DNA from: Kriegella sp965368185
GTDB lineage: Bacteria > Bacteroidota > Bacteroidia > Flavobacteriales > Flavobacteriaceae
NCBI GenBank assembly: GCA_965368185.1
Contig: CBDULZ010000006.1
Coordinates: forward strand, 27,134-91,133
Reading direction: 5' to 3'
Length of the DNA stretch: 64,000 nucleotides
Positions 16,751-24,239 of the stretch are shown in pieces (positions within the stretch are counted from its first letter, which is position 1; each line of letters opens with the position of its first letter). The notes under the pieces were generated by a model. That model saw only the letters and a list, made by a program, of their open reading frames with translations, made no database searches and was not told where the DNA came from. A program made the position numbers and the translations under genes.

Positions 16751-17125
16751 ATGAGTACTTTTTCAATATTCTTAATTCTCATAATCGTTGTATGTTTCCT
16801 TTTGGTTTTGGTCATTATGGTTCAAAACCCAAAAGGCGGCGGTTTATCATCTTCGTTTGGCGGAGGTGGCAGCCAAGTAGTTGGCGGTGTTAAAAAGACT
16901 GGTGACTTTTTAGACAAAAGCACATGGACATTGGCCATTCTTCTGGTCGTTTTGATTTTGGCTTCCAATATTGCCCTTAAAGGCAATTTTAGCGATGCCG
17001 ATTCCAAATTATTGCAGGGTGGTGACGGTATTGAAACAACAGTTCCTGAAACCGTACCCGAAATGGTACCACAAGAAGTTCCGGCTCCGGCAAATAACGA
17101 TGCCGATCCGACCGATAGTTTATAA
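16751..17125 (+). CDS. secG: Protein-export membrane protein SecG
   Basis: A 124-residue subunit of the SecYEG translocon. Two transmembrane helices (about residues 3-22 and 55-76) flank the signature MVQNPKGGGLSSSFGGGG loop, and a VVGGVKKTGDFLDKSTW segment leads into helix 2. The tail of about 45 residues is Pro/Glu/Val-rich (VPETVPEMVPQEVPAP) and longer than in proteobacteria, as seen in other Bacteroidota. It is 4 bases downstream of the TPR gene and is followed by a strong terminator, so groES is a separate unit. Confidence 0.95.
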   Translation: MSTFSIFLILIIVVCFLLVLVIMVQNPKGGGLSSSFGGGGSQVVGGVKKTGDFLDKSTWTLAILLVVLILASNIALKGNFSDADSKLLQGGDGIETTVPETVPEMVPQEVPAPANNDADPTDSL

Positions 17126-17145
17126 TCTATTACAAATATCATATC

Positions 17146-17179
17146 AAAATGCCAGCCAAAATGACAAGCTGGCATTTTT
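17146..17179 (+). terminator. Terminator after secG
   Basis: Stem AATGCCAGC (17148-17156) with GCTGGCATT (17168-17176), 11-base loop, then TTT. Flanking A and T runs extend the stem to about 11 bp. It ends the lptE-secG unit before groES. Confidence 0.9.
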
Positions 17180-17271
17180 GCTTTAACATTATGTCAGTTT
17201 TCGCATCATGGCATAATTTCTGTCAATGCAATCGTGGAATTATTAAAAATCAATTTAAAATTTAAATTAAT

Positions 17272-17550
17272 ATGGCTAAAGTAAACATTAAACCATTGGC
17301 AGATCGGGTTCTTATAGAACCCATGGCAGCCGAAACCAAGACAGCATCTGGTATCTATATTCCTGACACTGCAAAGGAAAAGCCCCAACAAGGCAAAGTT
17401 GTTGCCGTTGGTCCTGGAACCAAAGATGAAAAAGTCACGGTAAAGGTAGGTGATACCGTACTATACGGCAAGTATGCCGGTACCGAGCTTAAATTGGAAG
17501 GCACCGATTATCTTATGATGCGCGAAAGTGATGTTTTGGCGATTATTTAA
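17272..17550 (+). CDS. groES: Co-chaperonin GroES
   Basis: A 92-residue heptameric lid for GroEL. It has the standard opening VNIKPLADRVLIEPMAAETK, the mobile loop region with TASGIYIPDTAKEKPQQG (about 23-40), and the closing YLMMRESDVLAII. It lies 111 bases upstream of groEL. No CIRCE element (TTAGCACTC inverted repeat) is present, so HrcA control is not indicated. Confidence 0.98.
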   Translation: MAKVNIKPLADRVLIEPMAAETKTASGIYIPDTAKEKPQQGKVVAVGPGTKDEKVTVKVGDTVLYGKYAGTELKLEGTDYLMMRESDVLAII

Positions 17551-17662
17551 ACTATTTTAATTATTCCCATAAATCTTGATGTCCTTCAAGAGGGAATCCC
17601 AAAAACTTAAGATTAATTAAAACAAGTTCTCGTCAATACGGGAATGAAAATGAAAATTTATT

Positions 17663-19303
17663 ATGGCAAAAGATATAAAATTTGATATCGATGCACGCGA
17701 CGGTCTCAGAAGAGGCGTCGATGCATTGGCAAACGCAGTAAAGGTCACTTTAGGACCTAAAGGAAGAAACGTAATTATAAGCAAATCTTTTGGAGCCCCA
17801 CAAGTTACCAAAGATGGAGTAACGGTTGCAAAAGAAATAGAATTGGCCGATGCCCTTGAGAACATGGGCGCCCAAATGGTAAAAGAAGTTGCATCTAAAA
17901 CCAATGATTTGGCCGGTGATGGAACTACAACTGCCACAGTATTGGCACAATCTATTGTTAAGGAAGGATTGAAAAACGTTGCTGCCGGAGCAAACCCTAT
18001 GGATTTGAAAAGAGGTATTGACAAAGCTGTTGAGGCCATCGTGCAAAACCTAAGCAAGCAATCAAAAAAAGTAGGTGACTCTTCGGAAAAAATCAAACAA
18101 GTTGCCGCAATTTCATCGAACAACGATGAGACTATTGGTGAACTTATCGCCGTAGCTTTCGGAAAGGTAGGTAAAGAAGGAGTCATCACTGTTGAAGAGG
18201 CAAAAGGAACAGATACTTATGTTGATGTTGTTGAAGGTATGCAATTCGATCGTGGCTATCTTTCTCCTTATTTTGTTACCGATTCTGAAAAAATGACTGC
18301 CGATTTGGAGAACCCGTACATCTTGTTGTTCGACAAGAAGATTTCTTCTATGAAAGACTTGCTTCCCGTTTTAGAGCCCGTAGCGCAATCAGGCAAGCCT
18401 TTGTTGATCATCGCTGAAGATGTCGACGGTGAAGCTTTGGCTACATTGGTAGTAAACAAATTAAGAGGTTCTTTGAAAATAGCGGCAGTAAAAGCCCCTG
18501 GATTTGGAGATCGAAGAAAAGCCATGCTTGAAGACATCGCTATCTTGACCAAAGGTACCGTTATTTCAGAGGAAAGAGGCTTTTCACTAGACAATACGAC
18601 TATTGATATGTTGGGTACTTGTGAAAAAGTAACTATCGACAAAGACAATACTACTATCGTTAACGGTGGCGGTGTTGCTAAAGACATCAAGACCCGTGTT
18701 AGCCAGATCAAATCGCAGATTGAAACTACGACTTCAGATTACGACAAAGAAAAGCTTCAAGAGCGCTTGGCCAAATTAGCCGGCGGTGTAGCAGTACTTT
18801 ATGTAGGTGCCGCTTCAGAAGTTGAAATGAAAGAGAAAAAAGACCGCGTAGACGATGCTTTGCATGCGACTCGAGCAGCTGTTGAAGAAGGTATCGTTGC
18901 CGGTGGTGGTGTTGCATTGATACGTGCCAAATCAGCTCTTTCTAAAATTAGCACAGAAAACGCCGATGAAGAAACCGGTGTACAAATCATAGCCCGGGCA
19001 ATAGAATCACCGATCAGAACTATTGTCGAAAACGCAGGAGGTGAAGGTTCTGTGGTAGTTGCCAAAGTAAATGAAGGCAAAAACGACTACGGATATGATG
19101 CTAAATCGGAAACGTATGTTGACATGCTCAAAGCAGGTATTATCGATCCAACCAAAGTAACAAGAATAGCATTGGAAAATGCGGCCTCTGTTGCCGGTAT
19201 GATTCTAACTACCGAATGTGCGTTGACCGACATTAAAGAAGAAGCCCCTGCTGGTGGCGGTGGTGGCCACGCCCATGGTGGTGGCATGCCCGGAATGATG
19301 TAA
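17663..19303 (+). CDS. groEL: Chaperonin GroEL
   Basis: A 546-residue ATP-dependent folding chamber subunit. The ATP-binding signature GDGTTTATVLAQSIVKEG lies at about residues 86-103, the N terminus reads AKDIKFDIDARDGLRRGVDA, and the C terminus ends in the Gly-Met tail GGGMPGMM preceded by GGGGGHAHGG. Length is normal. Several long antisense frames over this gene are mirror effects of its codon bias. The 111-base gap to groES may allow separate expression, and a perfect 14-bp terminator follows the stop. Confidence 0.99.
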   Translation: MAKDIKFDIDARDGLRRGVDALANAVKVTLGPKGRNVIISKSFGAPQVTKDGVTVAKEIELADALENMGAQMVKEVASKTNDLAGDGTTTATVLAQSIVKEGLKNVAAGANPMDLKRGIDKAVEAIVQNLSKQSKKVGDSSEKIKQVAAISSNNDETIGELIAVAFGKVGKEGVITVEEAKGTDTYVDVVEGMQFDRGYLSPYFVTDSEKMTADLENPYILLFDKKISSMKDLLPVLEPVAQSGKPLLIIAEDVDGEALATLVVNKLRGSLKIAAVKAPGFGDRRKAMLEDIAILTKGTVISEERGFSLDNTTIDMLGTCEKVTIDKDNTTIVNGGGVAKDIKTRVSQIKSQIETTTSDYDKEKLQERLAKLAGGVAVLYVGAASEVEMKEKKDRVDDALHATRAAVEEGIVAGGGVALIRAKSALSKISTENADEETGVQIIARAIESPIRTIVENAGGEGSVVVAKVNEGKNDYGYDAKSETYVDMLKAGIIDPTKVTRIALENAASVAGMILTTECALTDIKEEAPAGGGGGHAHGGGMPGMM

Positions 19304-19334
19304 TTCAAGTATAAATAAACTTATACTTACCAAT

Positions 19335-19367
19335 AAAAACCACCATGGGCAGTCCATGGTGGTTTTT
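19335..19367. terminator. Bidirectional terminator between groEL and the DUF3179 gene
   Basis: A perfect 14-bp stem, AAAAACCACCATGG (19335-19348) with CCATGGTGGTTTTT (19354-19367) and a 5-base loop. T-tracts end it on both strands, serving convergent groEL (+) and the metal cluster (-). Confidence 0.93.
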
Positions 19368-19404
19368 ACATTTCAGGCAATTTTACGATTTGGGGTTATT
19401 CTTA

Positions 19405-20496
19405 TTACTGACCATATATTACCGTGTTATAAAAGGCCGGTATCGAAAACCAATACCCCATCAACGATTCAGAAGGCTTCAACTGACCAGATCCTGAGAT
19501 AGCTTCCCCAAAAATATTGTACTGTGTGCCTTGATCGTCTTGCAAAACGGCCTCAGAAGTGCCATCAAAAATATATTCGAATTGCAACACATTTTGTGAA
19601 GCTTCCAACTCAAATGAAACTATAAAATTGGCATTGCCCACGACCAGATAATTCCTTTCCCTAAAAGCATCTATGATAACATGAACCGTTTGAAAATCAG
19701 AAAATTGGTACACCTTGGCAAAACCCCCAATGATAATAGCATGTACCCTATCCTTCAAAGTCAATCTGGTATCTTTTGGTGTTGGAAAGAAAAATAAATT
19801 ATTATTGCTTTTGTAATCGGAATACGGATATACGCCATAAGTTCTTGAAAAACCCGTATCCAAATCGACAACAGTAGTATTAGGAAACATGGTTTTCCAA
19901 GTTTTCCAATCCGTTTCAACAAGAGTAATCAAATCTGCGTCTTTACCCGCCAAACTGCCATTAACAGATTCGCCCAAGATTTGTGACCAATTACTTTTCG
20001 TTGCCCTATCAAAAGGAATCAAGTTCGTTTGGTACAACAATCCGGATACCCCGAAAGTGGTCTCGATTCCATCTATGAATCTACTCCATCCAATACCCGT
20101 TCCTGTCAACGGGCAATAGGTTATCGCCAATGATACATCCCCAATATTGTCATTTACGATTTCATGCCAGTCAAGCACAATATGTTGATAGGCTCTAGTA
20201 TCGTTGCCGTTCTTATACCCTAAAACAAGATCAGTATCGGACAAAAGCGAGGCGTTTTCCGCATTTACCATAACGGGATTTTCCAAAGCTGGTATACCGT
20301 CCCTGCCGGGACCGCCATCCAATACTTCACTTACAGGAATAAGCCACTCCGTATAGGTGTTTTCTGTTTCACTTGGATCAGGGTTAGTATTCGATGGCTG
20401 TGTGCCCGATGTACTTTGGGTTTCTTGCGTGCTCGACGAACTACAGGAATACAGGGAAAAAGTGTAGACCAATAAAAGCAAAATGTTCCTTTTCAT
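19405..20496 (-). CDS. DUF3179-domain lipoprotein
   Basis: A 363-residue predicted lipoprotein (MKRNILLLLVYTFSLYSCSS, lipobox LYSC). The DUF3179 hallmarks are present in order: GGPGRDGIPALENPV, VLGYKNGNDTRAYQHIVLDWHEIVND, and AITYCPLTGTGIGWSRF. The usual YCPLC has Thr in place of the second Cys, so a CxxC-like metal or redox site is not complete. An extended N-terminal Ser/Thr linker follows the lipid anchor. The ATG at 20496 is preferred to a TTG three codons upstream because it starts the signal peptide. It begins 5 bases after the barrel protein stops, so the two are a pair. Function of the domain is unknown. Confidence 0.82.
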   Translation of the reverse strand: MKRNILLLLVYTFSLYSCSSSSTQETQSTSGTQPSNTNPDPSETENTYTEWLIPVSEVLDGGPGRDGIPALENPVMVNAENASLLSDTDLVLGYKNGNDTRAYQHIVLDWHEIVNDNIGDVSLAITYCPLTGTGIGWSRFIDGIETTFGVSGLLYQTNLIPFDRATKSNWSQILGESVNGSLAGKDADLITLVETDWKTWKTMFPNTTVVDLDTGFSRTYGVYPYSDYKSNNNLFFFPTPKDTRLTLKDRVHAIIIGGFAKVYQFSDFQTVHVIIDAFRERNYLVVGNANFIVSFELEASQNVLQFEYIFDGTSEAVLQDDQGTQYNIFGEAISGSGQLKPSESLMGYWFSIPAFYNTVIYGQ

Positions 20497-20501
20497 AGCG
20501 T

Positions 20502-21467
20502 TCAATTTAACATATTCAATTTTTTCTTTTTTAAGACAAAGGAAATACCCGCAGTGAACCGAAGGGTAGGTGTCAATTGTGTGCCATCGACATAGCTATA
20601 AAGGGGCAGTTCCAATCGTGAACTAATACTAATATTCGGGGTTAACAGTGCTGAAAATTCCGGTCGTATGAAAACCCATTCACCGCCTGTATTGGGCACT
20701 CTCGAACCATCGATCTTATCGTAGGATGCCTTTCGATATTTAAATATTAGACTAGGATTAAAAATAGTGTTAAACAAAAGAAATTGATCCGCATAGCCCA
20801 CATTAGTTTGTACTACGTCACCAAATTCATAGCTGGACGAATTGCTCAAATACGAAGAATTCTTACCGGTCAATCGATACGTAAGACTACCTGAAATAGT
20901 CGCCGAAGGCCTAAAAGAGAGTCCTTTAGAAGCTGACAACCATCCCAAAGCATCCCAAGCGCCACTACCGGGTTGCAAATCTGCGATTAGTTGAAAGCCC
21001 TCGGCAGTAGTCAAATCAGATTTGCCCACTGGCACTTTTGCTCCCAAACCTATATTCAAAACTGAACCTGTTCCCAAAATATCTGGAATGGCATATTTTA
21101 CTAAAATTACCGCATCACCAATTCCTTTTGTATCTGTTAAGTTTTCATTTCCGAATTGTGATATTGTACGTTTCTGGTTGACCCATGTAAAAAGCCCTTC
21201 CAAAGAGAACTTATCGGAGATAGCATAGCCCAAATTCAATAAAATGGAATTTGTAATTCTTAACCGCGAATCGTCGTTTAGCTTCTCGTTACCCGCATTT
21301 AGGGTATTCAGGTTGTTATAGTCATAGTTCAACCCGATATGTGCTGATCCCTTGCCCTCGTTGGGCAGGCCCAAATTATTGGATAGCGGTACGCCTCCGG
21401 AGCAACATGTTTGTGAAAACAGTACTTGACCGCAATGAACAATTAATATAAAGGTAAAAATCCGCAC
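20502..21467 (-). CDS. Outer-membrane beta-barrel protein with N-terminal TCCSGG
   Basis: A 321-residue predicted outer-membrane protein. It must start at GTG (21467): no ATG precedes the signal peptide MRIFTFILIVHCGQVLFSQ. The mature N terminus is TCCSGGVPLSNNLGLP, with two adjacent Cys that could bind metal. The remainder alternates polar/hydrophobic strands with aromatic girdles (HIGLNYDYNNL, LNIGLGAKVPVGKSD, LRFTAGISFVL) like MetA/transporter-type barrels. It forms a tight pair with the DUF3179 gene and lies 110 bases after the periplasmic HMA gene in the same direction. A role in metal efflux or uptake across the outer membrane is an inference from context. Confidence 0.7.
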   Translation of the reverse strand: MRIFTFILIVHCGQVLFSQTCCSGGVPLSNNLGLPNEGKGSAHIGLNYDYNNLNTLNAGNEKLNDDSRLRITNSILLNLGYAISDKFSLEGLFTWVNQKRTISQFGNENLTDTKGIGDAVILVKYAIPDILGTGSVLNIGLGAKVPVGKSDLTTAEGFQLIADLQPGSGAWDALGWLSASKGLSFRPSATISGSLTYRLTGKNSSYLSNSSSYEFGDVVQTNVGYADQFLLFNTIFNPSLIFKYRKASYDKIDGSRVPNTGGEWVFIRPEFSALLTPNISISSRLELPLYSYVDGTQLTPTLRFTAGISFVLKKKKLNMLN

Positions 21468-21577
21468 TAGTTCTTGTTTAGAGCTTGTACGGATTTAGTA
21501 ATGAAAAAAGAGGTTTCCTTACAAAACGGGAAGTTTGCACACCTTATATCATCAATTATTAATGAATTGACCTGATA

Positions 21578-21934
21578 TCAATGATCAGCACCATCATCTG
21601 TATTATCTTCACGATACTTACAACAGGGATGCACACTTTCATAGGCTTCTTCGGTAGCTTTTAATTCTTTGGTATCATGACCTACGGCAACAATGGCCGT
21701 TTTAATCTTCATGGCATCCGTTTTACGCTCATCCATAATAACCGATAATTGATGTGTTGGAATATCCCATGATGCATATTTGACTCCTTTAACGCCCAAT
21801 GCTGCTTTTTCTATACGTTCTTTACACATGACGCATTTTCCGTTTACATCAAAAGTCATTTTTTTGTTTTTCTCTTGTGCAAAAATTACAAGTGTAAAAA
21901 AAGCCATGGCTATTGACAAAATCGTCGTTTTCAT
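21578..21934 (-). CDS. Periplasmic heavy-metal-associated (HMA) domain protein
   Basis: A 118-residue exported protein: signal peptide MKTTILSIAMAFFTLVIFAQ, then one ferredoxin-like HMA domain (about 24-92) with metal site CVMC in NGKCVMCKERIEKAALG. The domain follows the beta-alpha-beta pattern (VKGVKYASWDIPTHQLSVIM). The C terminus has a second Cys pair, HPCCKYRE, and an Asp/His end. It would bind Cu(I) or a similar soft metal in the periplasm and pass it between the CopA ATPase and the TonB-dependent receptor or barrel encoded next to it. It starts 19 bases after the receptor gene ends. Confidence 0.88.
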   Translation of the reverse strand: MKTTILSIAMAFFTLVIFAQEKNKKMTFDVNGKCVMCKERIEKAALGVKGVKYASWDIPTHQLSVIMDERKTDAMKIKTAIVAVGHDTKELKATEEAYESVHPCCKYREDNTDDGADH

Positions 21935-21953
21935 TTTTTCTATTATTTAGTTG

Positions 21954-24215
21954 TTAAATTTTAAATCTGAATCCCCCATAAAACATTCTGCCCATAATGG
22001 GTGCATATACGATTGTCGTATCAAAATTAGGGCCAAAAGGGTTATCTCCTCCTAAAACTGGATTGTCTTGCTGTACATCAGAAAGGTTCTCGCCACCCAA
22101 ATATACTTCAAACGTACTCGAGAACACTTTTGTTATCTGTGCGTTCATATGATTATACGGCGATGAATACGCTGCCAATTGATACGCTACAGGATTAGAA
22201 CTTGTATCGGGCAACCTCTTTTCACCTAAACTGTGCAACGTATAATCAAACTTCCATTGGGAACCATTTTCCTTTGCCTTGGTTTCATACCCAAAGTTAG
22301 CAAAAAACCGATGTTGAGCCTGTAAAGGCTTCTGTAAAGTACCACTTTTATAATCTGTAGAAACATCGTAAAATTTATAGGCGGTACGCAAATTCAGTTG
22401 TGGTAAAAGTTCATAATTTACCTCAACCTGAAAACTACTTGCCTTACTATCTCCTTCCAAATTATAGAAAGATACTTCCTGCGGGTTTTCCCAATCGACA
22501 ACGACCTGATTTTTAAAATCAGTGATGTAATAATCGAACACGATATCCCCTTTTCGATTTAGAAAATTAAACCCTTGCAAAAAGCTCACTCCATAATTCC
22601 AGGCATCTTCTGGCTCTAAGCCATAGACATCTCCTTCTGAATTCAAGATCTTAATTTCTCTTGAGGAGGCAAATAACTGCTGATTTTCGGCAAAGATATT
22701 AGCGGCACGCTTTCCTCTACCAAAAGAACCGCGCAAGCTGCCTTTTTCCCATGGTGTATAACGAATATGGAATCTCGGGGTCACAAAAGCCCCCAATCGG
22801 TTATGACTATCGACCCTAAGACCAGCGGTTAGACTTACCTTTTCTAGATTTTCAAAGCTATAATCAAAAAATGCACCTACTGATTTGTCTTCGCGAGAAT
22901 AATCCGTTGTATTTACCAACTCATTATATCCGTCGTAGGCGAATGTAAGCCCGGTTTTGAATTTACTTCTGGTATCGCCGATAATAGAATTGAAAAGCAG
23001 GTTCGTATAAATGCTTTCATGGTCTATGTCGTAGGTTCTGAGTCCGAAATATGAATTTTGTTTATGCAAACTGTACGCTGTTTGAAAGCCAAAACTTTGA
23101 AAGGGAAGTTCAGGAAAAACATACCCCAATTTCAACGAAGTGTCAAATCGCCGTGTATCGATTTCACTTCCCCAAACTTTGGATTCGTTGGGTGTACCAA
23201 GATTACCATCCATTCTATGGGAATCAGGGTCGAAATCAGTCTGCCCAACTTGCTTTTCATCGTTCAAAAATCGCGCATTAAAAAAACTTACCCATCCCTT
23301 TTCAGGATTTTGGAACTGCCAGCGGTTCATTATATTGATTTGATTAGCAATCGGTGCATCTAAAAACCCGTCATCATTATCATCTTCTATTTGGTCTCTC
23401 TTATTTCCATGGATATACAAGCCCGTACTCCATTTATCGGTCAATTTTTTATTAAGATGGGCATTTAGTTCGTAACGCCCATTTTCATTTCCGTACCCAT
23501 TCACAAAAATGGGATTATCGGTGAGCGGTTTTACCAACTCGGTATTTATCTGACCCGATATACTTTCGTAACCATTAACCACACTACCTGCACCTTTTGT
23601 GATTTGGATGCTTTCTACCCAAGTACCGGGTGTAAATGTTAATCCGTAGGCCTGGGAAGCGCCACGGACCATGGGAATATTCTCTTGTGTAATCAACAAA
23701 TACGGACTCGTTAACCCCAACATCTGAATTTGCTTCGTACCCGTTAGGGCATCGGAAAAATTTACGTCGATTGCCGGGTTGGTTTCAAAACTTTCCGCCA
23801 AATTACAGCAGGCCGCTTTCAACAATTCTGCACTGTTTACGGTAACCACATTTTGTGGACTGAAATACGTTTTCTCAATAGCGTCCCGCTCTTGCTGCAC
23901 CACTACTTCATCCAGTTCATTGGAAGCTTTTAATCCCAGACGAATAGTTTTAGGCTCGTTTACCGTCAAAGTGTCCGACTCAAAGCCTACGTAACTAATT
24001 ATTAACCTGTTGAATTCCTTTTTAAAAGGTATGGAAAATTTTCCATCATTATCGGTAACCACTCCCGTTTGGGAATCCTGCCAATAAACATTGGCGCCCG
24101 CAAGCCCCATTGCATTTGAATTACCTGCTTCTACCACTATTCCTTCGACGGTTTCCTGAGAAAAAGTAAGCCAAGGCACTATTGCTAAAAGAACTATTAT
24201 AATATGTTTATCCAT
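21954..24215 (-). CDS. TonB-dependent receptor of the metal cluster
   Basis: A 753-residue outer-membrane receptor. A signal peptide (MDKHIIIVLLAIVPWLTFSQ) is followed by a carboxypeptidase-regulatory-like domain (about 21-110, ETVEGIVVEAGNSN), a plug domain with a Cys pair in ELLKAACCNLAESFETNPA, and a 22-strand-type barrel ending in the aromatic beta signal GRMFYGGFRFKI. There is no SusD partner, so a polysaccharide role is unlikely. Its position, 24 bases downstream of copA and 19 before an HMA protein, ties it to metal handling, probably copper or a metallophore. Ligand cannot be read from the sequence. Confidence 0.9.
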   Translation of the reverse strand: MDKHIIIVLLAIVPWLTFSQETVEGIVVEAGNSNAMGLAGANVYWQDSQTGVVTDNDGKFSIPFKKEFNRLIISYVGFESDTLTVNEPKTIRLGLKASNELDEVVVQQERDAIEKTYFSPQNVVTVNSAELLKAACCNLAESFETNPAIDVNFSDALTGTKQIQMLGLTSPYLLITQENIPMVRGASQAYGLTFTPGTWVESIQITKGAGSVVNGYESISGQINTELVKPLTDNPIFVNGYGNENGRYELNAHLNKKLTDKWSTGLYIHGNKRDQIEDDNDDGFLDAPIANQINIMNRWQFQNPEKGWVSFFNARFLNDEKQVGQTDFDPDSHRMDGNLGTPNESKVWGSEIDTRRFDTSLKLGYVFPELPFQSFGFQTAYSLHKQNSYFGLRTYDIDHESIYTNLLFNSIIGDTRSKFKTGLTFAYDGYNELVNTTDYSREDKSVGAFFDYSFENLEKVSLTAGLRVDSHNRLGAFVTPRFHIRYTPWEKGSLRGSFGRGKRAANIFAENQQLFASSREIKILNSEGDVYGLEPEDAWNYGVSFLQGFNFLNRKGDIVFDYYITDFKNQVVVDWENPQEVSFYNLEGDSKASSFQVEVNYELLPQLNLRTAYKFYDVSTDYKSGTLQKPLQAQHRFFANFGYETKAKENGSQWKFDYTLHSLGEKRLPDTSSNPVAYQLAAYSSPYNHMNAQITKVFSSTFEVYLGGENLSDVQQDNPVLGGDNPFGPNFDTTIVYAPIMGRMFYGGFRFKI

Positions 24216-24239
24216 TTAATTTTTTCTACTCAATTTGAA

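Noticed and set aside
17170..17182. Sigma-54 promoter (GG...GC) before groES
   Set aside because: GG and GC are 7 bases apart, not 10, and the bases belong to the secG terminator.
17126..17271. CIRCE heat-shock operator before groES
   Set aside because: No TTAGCACTC-N9-GAGTGCTAA or close variant is present; the only structure is the secG terminator.
17617..18189. Long minus-strand reading frames over groEL
   Set aside because: They are antisense mirrors of a highly expressed gene with strong codon bias, have no leader or promoter, and match no known protein pattern.
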